Shown in pieces: positions 1 to 10,996 of a DNA stretch of 64,000 nucleotides (its first letter is position 1; the number at the start of each line of letters is the position of its first letter). The notes beneath the pieces are model-generated. The model had not been told where the DNA came from, made no database searches, and saw only the letters and a list, made by a program, of their open reading frames with translations. Source of the stretch: Bifiguratus adelaidae. Taxonomy: Eukaryota; Mucoromycota; Endogonomycetes; Endogonales. The position numbers were made by a program, and so were the translations under genes. The stretch lies in the NCBI GenBank assembly GCA_002261195.1, contig MVBO01000062.1, forward strand, positions 1 through 64,000. Direction: 5' to 3'.

Positions 1-1510
1 TGCCATGCGTTTGCAGAGGCCCGACACTTCGGCTGCCACGGTGCGTATTTGTGGCATTGTGTACAATTGATAAAACAAGCGCTTGAGATGAGTCGGTGTC
101 GGGCGACCAGAAGTTTCGGATGTCTTGCTAATGCTGACGCCTTGATCTTCTTAGTCGGAGCTGTGGTAGTCAGGAGATGTTGAAAGCTTTGAGGAGGTTC
201 TGAAGTGCTTATCCTCTGACGGCCAAACTCCATTCTTAGATCCTCCTTGAGCCACAGCAAATGCTCTCAGAGTTGCTGAGAGCGCCGAATCTCGATTGCA
301 GGATGAGGGTTAATGTTGCGATTCGCCGGGCTATAATGAAACCCGAGACTCCGGACTGCCTTTTCCCGGTATCAAGTCCGTCCTTTATGAGGCCGGGGAA
401 AGGACAGCCTTCCTCGCTGGACGACGGTTAAGGGCATCAAGCCCATCCTCGAACAAGGGTTCGAGCCGTGTTGAGTGGCTTGACCTCGGCATAGAGGTTT
501 AACACAGGATTTGGTCGATGAAGGGGTTGTACCTCCAGGAGACGAAGTGTTGCTCTGTTTACTCTGTCGAATGATGCTGCGTGCTAGTATTGCGTGCTCA
601 AGCTTCCATTATCCGGCGCCAGGCCAGTCGACGAGTGTCTCCATAGCTGGCACTCCTCGCCGCTTGGTAATATTTGGATGGTCGCGCCACTCCTTTTATT
701 AGTTAGCGCAATTTCAATCTCAAGGGAAATGTGGGATGAGTTGGTGACTGTTGTTGGTAGAAGTAGGATGAGGTGTGCTGGTAGCAGGGGTGCGGATAGA
801 GCTATAGAGTATAATGGTTGTAGCCAAGGATGAGCGTTGATAGGCATTTTGGAAGACTGCAAACAGTAAGACTAGTCCTGATGCAAGGTTGATCTGAAAC
901 ATGCCCTAAAACTACTGGAAAGTGAGTTAAGGTGGCTCCCTAGAGTCACTAGCCGCTGGCAGTACCCTTCGGTCTTGCACTCAAGAATACTATCACACAG
1001 TTGGCGTCTACTCCGGAGCATTGCATGCCTAGTGCTCTTGAGATGCCTGTTTCTTTCCCGTCTATACAGCTCTAGACTAAAGATTCGGTTCTTTTGCCCA
1101 TGGAAAAGACAAGAGCATGTCGCGAAAAGAAAGAAACCTGCTATGACTATCAAAGCCACGTTGAGTTCACTGCTAAGCAAGTGCCTCCATTGTGGTAGCG
1201 CCTATGGGCCCGCCTTTGCTTTGGTGTCCCATCCATCACGATCTGCTACCGCCAACTCTCAGGTTTTCAGAACCTGGCCCCGTTTCTTATATTTGCAAGC
1301 TTTACATGCGAACAACTGTCGCTTCATTGAGTTATAGCTGCCAGGGATCGCGGGGCAAGATATTACATTCTCTCTCTTGTGCGATAGCACGTTATGAGTC
1401 GAATTATATCACCGTCGAACTTTCCGACAATGTTTGTCATTTGTGTTTGCACATTTATGATGGTTCACAGACACGTCAAAACAGAGATTATTGAAGGAGT
1501 CATAACATTG
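1..1510. other. No supported gene
   Basis: Short open frames occur on both strands, but none has family-like sequence, a convincing splice pattern or a start context. I see no tRNA, rRNA or obvious repeat. The segment lies downstream of the broken GMC oxidoreductase and may be degraded intergenic DNA. Confidence 0.5.
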
Positions 1511-3604
1511 CTAATTGATGGTCATGACTTTGAAGGATCTTCTCCGCTGCATACTCGCCAATCAAGTAAGCAGTAGCTTGGGTATGGTTGCTACAACAGT
1601 TAGCATCGATGGACAGGAGAACATGTTTGCGTGACTTACTTTGGCGTGAGAGGACAGACGCTCAAATCTGCTACGCGAATGTTTTGAAGGCCATGGATGC
1701 GCAATTCCGAGTCGACGCAAGCCAACTTGTCATTTGCTTTGTCCATCACCACGCTGCCGTTAGCGTGCTAGATAGGCGTCAAGTTGTCCTTTATGAACGC
1801 TTGCCAATGAAAATTAGATTCACACTCGCACTGTGACCATTATGCCTACCCAAATATCTTGTTCTTGCTCGCTCTTGGGTACATTGATGGAGGATTTCCA
1901 ATACTTGGAAATCGTCCTGGTCTTGACAAATTGCATTGCGTGTCGAACACCTTCGATCAATATATGGCGGTCATAAGGATGAGACATGTATGCAAAATCA
2001 ATCAGCGGTGGCATCTCTGGGTCACTGGACTGTAGTTTGATCGAACCGCGAGATTGAGGGTTCATGTTTATGATAACCACACTAAGGAAACCATCGTCGG
2101 AGTCAGAGAACACATAAGTTGGAGGTACCAGTGGTCCGTTCTATTGAAGAAGGCATTAGTGATTACGAATAGACCTTCGACAGACATACCGCAATAATCT
2201 CGAAGCTTGGTACTGTGGATCCGCGAAGATATCCTTGCACGCTGGCGTCCAAACTCTTGAATTCCTCACTTTCAAACACCTTGGGCTCTTTGACAAACGC
2301 CATACAGGCAGAAGCATATTGAGTTACCAGGGGACCAGTCTTCTCCTTCGACCATTGTTCGCGCGCAGCAGTCATTTTCTGGTCGGACATCATGGTTCCC
2401 ACGCGAGAGGAGAAGTTTGGTCCCATGTGCTTGGCGAGAAAGACACCACAATGATCCTGAAGGTCCATGCCAACACCTTCAAGCTGGTGCTTCACCTCAA
2501 TGTTATGCCTGTTTAGCTCCTCAAGAGGCCCAATACCGGAGAGGAGGAGTAGCTTTGGTGTATCGACGGCACCTGCGCACAAAATGACTTCGAGCTTTGC
2601 CACGGCTAAATTGATTGTTCAGCTGACATCACTGTCGAAACCATAACCTACCTTTCAACCCGTTGGTGGTTTCAATACCTACGGCCGTCTTTCCCTCGAG
2701 GATAACCTTTGCGACTCTTGTGTTTGTCCAATTGTAAGATTCTCAAACTTCTTGTCTGCAAGGTATGCTGATGCACTTGTAGAGCGTAGTCCATCACCAG
2801 AGGATCCTGCTGCCAAGGACATTCCGATTGGATTTCCTGAATTGTGATCCAAATTTGTTGGATACTAGCAAGCTTGGTCAGACTTGGGTTGTAAGTTGCA
2901 ATGAAGACTTACACCCAATTCTCGCGCTGCTTCGAATACTATTTCGCTCTCAGATTCCAGTACTGAGGGGAGGCTCACTGGGAGTAAGCTAAAAGATCAT
3001 TAAGAATGCAAACGCTATGATCTTTGTTGCGCTCACCATTGTGTACCGTAACTAGTCATGTCCGGATTTGCATATCGGCGAAGCTCGCTTGAGATGTCTG
3101 CACGGAACGATTCAATCTGACAAAAACAAACTCAGCAACACAAGACACGCTGGCCTTGATCATGTATCTCACCTTTTGAGACCGCTCCTTCGTCTTTTCC
3201 CATTTCCAATCACCATCGCCCACCAGCTCCGCCCAACGGTCATAATCAGCGGATGCACCACGGGTGTATACCATGAAGTTGATTAAGGATGAACCACCGA
3301 GACCTTTCCGCGCGCGTATGGAAGTTGCTTTCCATCGAGAGCTGCTTGTGGTGTGGTCAAATAACCGTGGTCTAGTTCTGGTTTAATGAAAGCATTCAAA
3401 TATCGTTCATAAGGCACTCGATTATTGAGGTCGGAGGCGTCACTACCAACTTCCACTAACAACACCGAGGGCTTCTTGTTTGCTGAAGCCAGACGGTAAG
3501 CCAGCAGACACCCAGAAGTTCCTCCTATATCTCTTTAAGCGACCAATTCGGCTTCCAATGGCTGGTTACTGACCTCCAACAATGATAAAGTCCACGTTAA
3601 CCAT
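1511..3604 (-). pseudogene. GMC-family FAD oxidoreductase (broken)
   Basis: Reads as a glucose-methanol-choline oxidoreductase. After splicing exon 1 the N-terminus gives the FAD-binding motif IIVGGGTSG. A later segment gives [19 protein letters not shown], the GMC signature around the flavin, then [16 protein letters not shown], and near the end NNHTQATAYLIGEYAAEKIL, the conserved C-terminus. At least six introns with gt...ag ends can be placed. The frame is broken three times: one base is missing near 3303-3308 inside the ARGKG-LGG motif, one near 2730 (an ATTTGG-type codon pair reads ATTGG), and a TAG at 1768-1770 stands where the family has the Trp of PIWH. Substrate cannot be told. I call it a pseudogene; the two indels alone could be sequence errors, but the nonsense codon is a third independent lesion. 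Confidence 0.8.
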
Positions 3605-4826
3605 AGCGCAGTTCACCGATTCCAAGCTCATCATGTGTCTGCCTTATATAAATCTCTCAATTACCAGACTGATGAGCTGGCTTCGGAACATATGCGGTCC
3701 AGTTCCCGAGTTTCAATCAGCGAGGTGTCGCATTGGAACCCTCGACGAGTTCGGATGCCGCCGGGACGGTCGGAAATTCAAGGATACTTCTCAGACACAG
3801 AGCTGAAAATACACTTTCCACGTGTCTTAAAGCTGAGGCTAACGTCAAAATCTCTATGGTGAAACATTGGCATGGTTCTCTTTTCACAATGATTTCGCTG
3901 TACAGAAAACTACCTACACAAAACTACCTACTTTTGAAGACCATGCAGCTCACGTTTCGCTTAAGTCTACTGGATGGCGCCTTCTTCCAGCAATAGGACG
4001 AACTCAAGTCGTTGCTCCATCGGTTATCGAGCATATTCGAAAGTTGGAGTAATTAATGGTTGGTAAGCTATTTGGGCCCCAGCTTTTTGGTGTTGTTCGC
4101 GATAATTTCCTTTTTGGTAGCTAGTTCCCATTTCAAGCAAGACAAACGTATCCGGGAAAACATCATCTGTGGAAATGACAAATTATTTGCTCTATGATCT
4201 TTGACCGAAAATATTTGGCAAAACAGCTGGAAATAAGGTGTAGATGGCATTGTGGCTAATTGAACCGCGGTATCAGCCACACCAATACTATTCGAAAAAA
4301 CAGTGGTGGAAATAGAAGTTCATGTGAGCAGCTGGTCGAATTGTACAAGTGCTTCCATGTAATATTCGCTAGGAGTTGCAATAAGTCGAAACCAGCAGTG
4401 AACTATAACTTCTTGTCCAAGGTCAAGGGCAAGTCCGAATACATTGGTCCTCGACTCCATGAAGGTCTCAATACCTTCTCAGGAGAGACCAAGGTCGGTG
4501 GAGTCCGGATCAAAGCCGGTGAGGACAGATATTTTTTGGGCGAGGTGAAGCCAGCAAGGACTCCCAAAGAGGTCTTAGGGCGCCGATGAAACCAAGCTTT
4601 TGAGACAGCTCGAAAGACAGTTTTGACGCATTCGATCGGTGTTCGGGGCAAGACACCGTCCGCGCTGTATGGGGTCCTTAACCTAAGGATCGCGCTTCAA
4701 AGGGATCAAGACTGTCAGACCAGGAGTTTCATCATTGCTTGGTGCATATTTGTCCTCGACGGTGGCTCGTCGTATCAAGAAATTCGGAGGGTTGTACCGC
4801 TTATGGAGCATCTATATTGGCTCCGA
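3605..4826. other. No supported gene between GMC gene and its fragment
   Basis: Several open frames of 60-110 codons lie here on both strands, but none shows recognisable domains and they overlap one another. No repeat or RNA gene seen. Confidence 0.4.
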
Positions 4827-4946
4827 AACATGTTCACCTGTCCATCGATGCTAACTGTTGTTTGTAGCAACCCTATCCAAGCCACTGCTTACTTGATTGG
4901 CGAGTATGCAGCTGAGAAGATCCTTCAAAATCACAATCTCAATTAG
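4827..4946 (+). pseudogene. Orphan 3' end of a GMC oxidoreductase (inverted partial copy)
   Basis: About 120 bp, on the opposite strand to the GMC gene at 1511-3604, closely match the last intron and last exon of that gene. Both copies share the intron end (tccatcgatgctaactgttg) and the coding end QATAYLIGEYAAEKILQ followed by a TAG stop. By eye roughly nine tenths of positions agree, with a 4-bp difference in the intron. Sequence upstream of 4827 does not resemble the preceding exon, so only the terminal piece survives. Confidence 0.75.
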
Positions 4947-5111
4947 CAATGGTATGCTTCCTTCAATAAACTCTCGTTTGTATTTCTTTTGACATGTCTT
5001 TGAATGATCAGAATAATCCAATTTCATTGTCAGCTCGGTTCAGCGTTGGGTATATTACTTGAGTCATATCGTGCTACCGTTCAAAAGTGAATATCATATC
5101 TTGAGAAAAGC

Positions 5112-5995
5112 CTAAATCTTGGCTGACACCTGTTGCAGGAAGTGAATCACATAGGCAAAGAACTCGTTCGGTCGCTCTATCCACGGAAAATGTCCACATT
5201 GCTCGTAAACGATAAGCTGTGAAGAGGCGATACCATCCCGGGTGCGCTGACCAATGCTAACGGGAGAAATGGCATCTTCGCTTCCAAAAATGATCAATGT
5301 CCTTGCTTGAATCTTCGACAACGACTCGACTTGATTCGTCGGTGCTGCTTGATCGGCTGGGCCAGATGTGCACCAAGCCCAAGCAATAGGGAATTCAGTC
5401 ATTGCCTCTACCAGAACTGCCGCTTTTGTTGGATCGGCAAAGTAGAAAGGCAGCGCTTTCGTGAGCAGAGATCCGAAATCTTCATCCGTCTCTGGCTTGC
5501 TAGACATCCATTTTTGCATCGCCAAGAGTGCTGGTCCGTATATGCTGTCATCTTTTCGCGCTACTGCAAAGCGTGCAAATGCCTTGCTGTCCCGGAACCC
5601 CATCAATTGATTTGCAAGAAGCGCGAGCTTGGAAACCCGCGTAGGAAACTGCTGTGCGTAACCCAAGGCAATCAAACCTCCGTGCGAATGACCAATAAGC
5701 GTTAGCGATGGAATATTCAGATGAATCCGTAGCTGCTCAAGATCATTCACCATGTGTTGACTACTCATGTCTGATGCCTTCTGCGGTCGACTCGAACCTC
5801 GATTGCCCCTAGGCGTGAAATACAGAAGAGTGAAGTGTTGCTCCAGCGGACCAAGGCATTTCTCATGTATACCGTACCAATTCCCCACCCGGGAGGTTGC
5901 ACGACCACTAGAGGACCATGACCGCTCACGATATAACCGAATGTGATTCCATTGGCCTTGAATTGATGACTTCCGGGTAATAGACTGGCAGGCAT
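5112..5995 (-). pseudogene. Alpha/beta hydrolase (proline iminopeptidase-like fold), one frameshift
   Basis: The start at 5995 begins MPASLLPGSHQFKANGITFG; the family signature continues with VVVQPPGWGIG, the usual oxyanion-hole segment, in one frame. From about 5870 the frame changes and continues as HEKCLGPLEQHFTLLYFTPR, the nucleophile elbow GHSHGG, a catalytic Asp in FGSEDAISP and a catalytic His in CGHFPW. The two frames abut with no room for an intron, so one base appears to be missing around 5869-5882. Otherwise the protein would be a complete single-domain hydrolase of about 295 residues. The substrate is unknown. It may be a recent pseudogene or a sequence error; the catalytic triad is otherwise intact. 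Confidence 0.7.
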
Positions 5996-6355
5996 TGCGG
6001 CGTTTTGACTTGAGTAATCCACATAGATGGTGAGCAAGCGTGCATGTAGAAGATGCGATACGGTAGTCAATCTATTTATACTACCCAGTGCCACGATCAA
6101 TCGACCAAAACGTTGGATACCGAGCGTCACGAAAATCCTAAAAAGGAAACCTCGCCGTGCCGTGGTTTCCCCCTTTGCGGAACGTATATTGTCTCATTCA
6201 TTGTACACCTGCCGTCTCGTGCTGCCGTGACCAGCATCAAGCTCATTTGCGCATAGTTGTGCTCTGATTGAGTGTTGACAAGATGAAAGCATCAAGCATG
6301 CCGCGAGTTCAATGCTTCTCGTGTCAAGGCCTCGCGCAAAAATGATAACATGACG
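5996..6355. other. Intergenic, nothing recognised
   Basis: Lies between the hydrolase start and the RCH1-like gene stop, both on the minus strand, so it should hold the hydrolase promoter and the 3' region of the next gene. No element identified. Confidence 0.4.
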
Positions 6356-7627
6356 CTACTCTGAGGCCTCCTCGCCTTCGAGCCTATCTTTCATTTGTCC
6401 TTTCTGGACCCACTTTAAGAGAATCGACACCTCAATCGATCCCAACACCATTTGTCCGATATGATACATGATGAGAGGTGTGGAAAGAACACCGACAAGA
6501 CCCGGATTCTGGTCCTTGTATAACACATTGATCAGCGGGACACCCATGGCGACTGTCTTGGTAGCTCCACAATACATGACGGCGACGGTATCCTCCCGCG
6601 AATAGCGCAGTCTCTCGATAATTCTCAATGACCAGGGCCAAGGCAGTCGCGTTACAAGCACGCAAAAGAGCGAATATAAGACGTAAAAGATGGTGTTGGT
6701 GATGAGGACGGCAATGATATCCGTCGCACGCAAGGCATTGAACGTTTGATTGGCAAAGGCATCCGAGAAGATGGACCATACGAGCAACAAGAGACAGATC
6801 AGATTGAGCTCTGAACCGCGACATTTGACATAGAGCTTGGACACGGTCTTTGGCCAAATGTATTGGATAATCTGGCCGACGACAAGAGGCGCCAAGACGG
6901 TGCAGCCAAGATTGAGCATGACTGATCCAAAGTCAAGTCCTCCTCCTCCTGTTGTCTTCACGAGCGCGTTGACCATAAGAGGTGATACAAAGATGCCCAA
7001 GACGTTGCCTAGCGCTGCATTCGTGCAAGCTGCGTACTCATTGCCTCTCGCGTTCTTGGTCATGACAACGTTGGAAGACACCGTCGTTGGACAACATGCG
7101 GCAATAATGAGTCCAGTGATCAAGTAGCTGTTGATGTTGAGATGGACACGGCCAAAGAAGAGCGTGATACCATAGACAAAGGCAGGTATAAGCAACAGCG
7201 AGATGACTTGAGTAGTCAGATGGAGACGGATCCGCAAGATCTCCTTGGCCAAGACAGCTGTTCGCAGCGACAGACCTGAGAGAAAGAAGATGATAGCGAC
7301 TGCACCATACTTGATGGAATACTGCGCTTCCAGAGGTCCATTGGACTTTGCTATCGTCGGGTCTGCATAAGCGATACCAATGACGAACCCAAGGCCGGCG
7401 AGAAACCAGTAACGTTTGACAAAAGGCTTGAGCTTTGAAGCCAAGATGCTAGAGAAGGACTTGTTATTGCCGTCCTGCCTGAGCATGCCCTGCACGCTCG
7501 GCTCGGGCTGCTCTTCATTGGATTCCACCTTGATCTCCAGCGCATCCACTTCCTCAGAGCTCTTGGTCGTCATTGTCTCTACACGCGAAATGGGACCTTG
7601 AACCCTTAAAGAGTTGTCGTTCAACAT
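6356..7627 (-). CDS. RCH1/SLC10A7-like bile-acid-sodium-symporter-fold membrane protein
   Basis: Intact single exon of 423 residues. An N-terminal acidic, low-complexity tail of about 70 residues is followed by FVKRYWFLAGLGFVIGIAYA and about ten hydrophobic segments, the layout of the SLC10A7/Rch1 branch (Pfam SBF-like). Conserved family stretches include KYGAVAIIFFLSGLSL, ACCPTTVSSNVVMTKNARGN and YCGATKTVAMGVPL. In yeasts Rch1 is a plasma-membrane protein that restrains calcium uptake, and vertebrate SLC10A7 also affects cellular calcium; a calcium-homeostasis role is therefore inferred from the family. An internal Met at residue 19 is an alternative start. The gene is intact although its neighbours on both sides are damaged. 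Confidence 0.85.
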   Translation of the reverse strand: MLNDNSLRVQGPISRVETMTTKSSEEVDALEIKVESNEEQPEPSVQGMLRQDGNNKSFSSILASKLKPFVKRYWFLAGLGFVIGIAYADPTIAKSNGPLEAQYSIKYGAVAIIFFLSGLSLRTAVLAKEILRIRLHLTTQVISLLLIPAFVYGITLFFGRVHLNINSYLITGLIIAACCPTTVSSNVVMTKNARGNEYAACTNAALGNVLGIFVSPLMVNALVKTTGGGGLDFGSVMLNLGCTVLAPLVVGQIIQYIWPKTVSKLYVKCRGSELNLICLLLLVWSIFSDAFANQTFNALRATDIIAVLITNTIFYVLYSLFCVLVTRLPWPWSLRIIERLRYSREDTVAVMYCGATKTVAMGVPLINVLYKDQNPGLVGVLSTPLIMYHIGQMVLGSIEVSILLKWVQKGQMKDRLEGEEASE

Positions 7628-7683
7628 TCAACTCAACTGCTCCACAATCAAGGCGGGATTGATCGGGATCGCATGATTAATTT

Positions 7684-7760
7684 GATAAGATAGAGAACGA
7701 GATGGAAATCACACTCGTTCCGATCTAGTGAACGCAATGCCACCTAGTGCCAAAGATAAG
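7684..7760. promoter_or_regulatory. Two GATAAG motifs upstream of the RCH1-like gene
   Basis: GATAAG occurs at 7684-7689 and 7755-7760, within 130 bp of the start codon at 7627. This is the core bound by fungal GATA factors. Two hits in 80 bp is suggestive only. Confidence 0.25.
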
Positions 7761-7927
7761 ATTGTTTATACCGTTTAAAGTGCGCATACGGGCTACTCAT
7801 CATCTAGTCAACAACAAATCTGCTATGTAGTTCCGCTGTGAAAGGTTTTTCTCTCAGATTGAAATGCTTAATTGATGAATCCATAGATCTTCTTTCATTA
7901 TAGGTGATATGGTACAGCATATGATGT

Positions 7928-9575
7928 CTAGATGGTATATCTGAAGTTGGAATTGGTTTTGTCGGTCAAATCCATAAACGACATTTGCTCATATTCTTTT
8001 GAGGTCACATCGACAGGTCCCGTGATTTGATCGCGCTTTGCATTTTCGCGTAAGTTCATGAATCTCAATACAATGGCGAGTACGGTCAGTGCTCCGTAAC
8101 AGCAAATGAGCGCAATACTGCCATGTGTATAGAGGGGTGCGTCTTGGGGTGGAAAGATCCAGGGACCAATCATGTTGCCTGCAGCGAACCCAATGTAAAA
8201 CATGGCCGTGGCTGTGACCTTTTTGGTGTGTCCAGCAACCGTAGACGTCAGCCAAGACATGGCGAGGACCAGCGCGACATTGTAGCTTTGCAAAATGTAC
8301 AAGCCAACCAGTAGAGCAGCCTGATTTTGAATGGTGCGTGGGATCGTCAAGAGCATGATTTGGCCCACCAAGGTCAATGCCATTGAGAACACAATAACGG
8401 TTGAGCGAGATGTTCGTCTGGCAAACCAAACGCAACCAATAACAATGATGATTTCTTCCACACCTGATGGAATGTTAAGGAGCTGAGTTTGCAAATTTGA
8501 AAAGCCAAAGGTCTTGATAAGGATACTATTGAAGTTGGTCAGACCACCATTCGGGATTGCGACAAAGACGGCCATGAAGAAAAATATCCAGCATTTGATG
8601 TCAGTGATGGCTTCCATAGACTGTTCCCGTTTCCAATGCTTGTTTTCGATACCCGTATTGTTCTCTTTGACGCGCTTGACAGCCAGGATCTTTTCCTCCT
8701 CCGAAAGGAAACGTGCCTTTACTGGAGAGTCTGGGAGAAATATAATGATAGCTATTCCAACGGCCACCGAAAAAGCACCAGTGATAATAAATAGCCACTG
8801 CCAAGACGCCAACTTGGTGTTCTGGATGTTACCGACACCATAGCCAAGTAGACCACCCACAATTTGCGCGATGCCATTCATGGAGTAAAAGTAGCCTACG
8901 CGAACAACCTGAGATGGAGTCAGTCACATCGCTTCTCAGGAATGCGCACTACTCACCTGCTCCTTCCGCTTAAAGTACATGCTGATTAGAATTAACATGG
9001 TCGGGTTCGCACTACATCGAGGGTGACAACATGAGCAATCAAACGACTCCCTCATCATTCTTCTAAACTCACCATGCCTCAAACACACCGAGTAGCGTCC
9101 GACATATCATCAGACTAGTAAAATTGGAACAGGCTGCTGTACAAGCAAGGACCGTTCCCCAGCAAATGATGTTCACCCCAGCGTACTTGGCCACCGGAAA
9201 CCGTTGAAGACCAATGTTGGTCGGATACTCTGCTACCACGTAACCCACATAGAAGATGAAACCAAGGTAATTGTATTGTGTACCGACCAAGTGAGTATCG
9301 GTCTGTAGATTCAAGGCGGAGGCGTAATTGATGGTCGTTTTGTCCAAGAATTGGAGGAAGTATACAGCGCACATCCATGGGAGGATGTACCTGTCGATTT
9401 TCCGTAGAACCCGTGCATTGGATTCCTCGGTTATCTCGACGTCTTGACCAGCGAGAATCAAACCAAACCCGATATCTTTGTCGTTGAGTAACGTGGATTC
9501 ACCAGATGCCGAGTCGCTTGACACTTGAACGCCAGCGTTGTCCGCGAATTCGACCTCTTGTTTCTCACTGTCCAT
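7928..9575 (-). CDS. MFS transporter, allantoate permease (DAL5/ACS) family
   Basis: Three exons separated by introns of about 60-70 nt give an intact protein of about 510 residues. The N-terminus is a hydrophilic tail of about 60 residues, followed by the characteristic first helix FLDKTTINYASALNL, then AEYPTNIGLQRFPVAKYAG and LMICRTLLGVFEA across the splice, and PTMLILISMYFKRKEQ, all typical of the anion:cation symporter branch that includes Dal5, Tna1 and related permeases. A second set of six helices follows a cytoplasmic loop that contains SPVKARFLSEEEK. Members import allantoate, nicotinate, pantothenate, biotin or other organic anions; the actual substrate cannot be read from sequence. 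Possible GATA sites upstream would fit nitrogen control. Confidence 0.88.
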
Positions 9576-10996
9576 GGCTGTAGGGAAGGGAGGATATAAT
9601 GGATCTTTTTATATACCCATGGCATCTTATATTACGATCATATCGCTTCGCGGTAACTAAATCTGACTAACCGCACTTAGACCTTGATAAGCGTTGGCGA
9701 TGGACAGCACCTGATTGTCCATCTATGGTAATCGCGACTTCCATATATGGTAGTCCCGCTTTGAAATCCATTCTAGTCCGAGCCATGCTGCTTCCTCCAC
9801 ACCTCGACTCCGTACGGAGATGTCCATAAATACTTGCAAGTCATGCGTTATCTATCGTGTGTATTCCGCTGAGGCATGTACATCATTGGAAGATAGAACT
9901 TTGGCCTACCGAGCTATTCCGCTGGCTTACTATAACCCATGGGCAGCAAAAATGTATCGCTGTTCTACGTTCTATTCGTCTGGATAGTCCAGGGTTTGCA
10001 AGAATGACCTTGCGTGTCTTAACATATACTAATTTAAAGCTCAGAGCGGAGCGTCCGATATTACAAGTCACACAATTGTAAAAGATCCATGAGTTGCGCT
10101 CACAGTGTTCAGAGCCAGGGCAAAGCTAGGCACGATGACAATGGCACTCCATTCGTTGTAATCACTGCCCCCTCCGCTGAGGCACAGTATACTTTGGGTG
10201 ATATCGATATCGCCAAGCTCTCCTTCAAACGTTGAGGCGAGGTTTGAGACTGAAAGGTTTTTCCATTACTGAGTCGACAGTGAGCCTCTCTCGTGCCTTA
10301 GACAACATTACTTTCTGAATGATGAGCGTTGACGTGCTGAGAAGAATGGAGTCGGACAATGCATAGAAAGAGACATGCAAGTAGAGCAATGCCGTGAACT
10401 GATGCTTCAAAGCGAGACGTTACCATCTCCCCACGTCATCCAAGATGCTGGACTCTGGCAAGGCAATACGCTCTGAAATCTTCGACCAAATTGTCGCTTT
10501 CCAAAGTATGGTACGTTGTCCCTCTGCGCTTTACCCAACAGCCTTGTCTCATGCGAGCAAAAGGATGTATTGAGAAGACCTAGATCACTTGTAGAACTGA
10601 CTGTTGACGTCGCTTGGTCGTTGTTTGCTCTGTGAAAGCTATCTCCGCAACGCCAAGACGAATGCCGTTTTACGCCGACCTCACTTGAAGCTCGAGCGTT
10701 AACCTTTCCATGACTCTATCTCTCGAAAGAGTCCGCGGTGATGCTCGGAAGACATCGCAATCAAGTATCGCTTTCCATGGCCTCAGGACACATGACATCC
10801 GTTGAAATAAGCCAAGCCATACATCTGAAGCAACCGTTTTCTCTTCAGAATACATTTTTTCAGTTGGGATAAGATTGTTTCACATCACCCCAGCCACATC
10901 CGGTATGATATTACAAATTAGAGGCGCGAACTCGTTCTGCTGCATTCATCGCTATATCCACACGCGATCATTCCGTTCATAGTATCTCTTTCTATC
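9576..10996. other. 1.4 kb intergenic region; GATA-type motifs only
   Basis: Divergent promoter region between the MFS gene (minus) and the alcohol dehydrogenase (plus). GATAAG at 9686-9691 lies 111 bp from the MFS start codon and the reverse motif TTATCT lies at 9848-9853. Open frames of about 60 codons near 10225-10410 and 10670-10855 have no recognisable features, and I do not call them genes. Confidence 0.4.

Noticed and set aside
450-470. T-loop-like gggttcgagcc
   Set aside because: No acceptor stem, anticodon arm or D arm can be folded around it, so no tRNA call.
872-1180. Open frame of 102 codons on the minus strand
   Set aside because: No family-like wording and overlaps an equally long frame on the other strand.
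4260-4589. Open frame of 109 codons on the plus strand
   Set aside because: Searched by eye for reverse transcriptase or chromodomain wording because of a faint retroelement look; none found.
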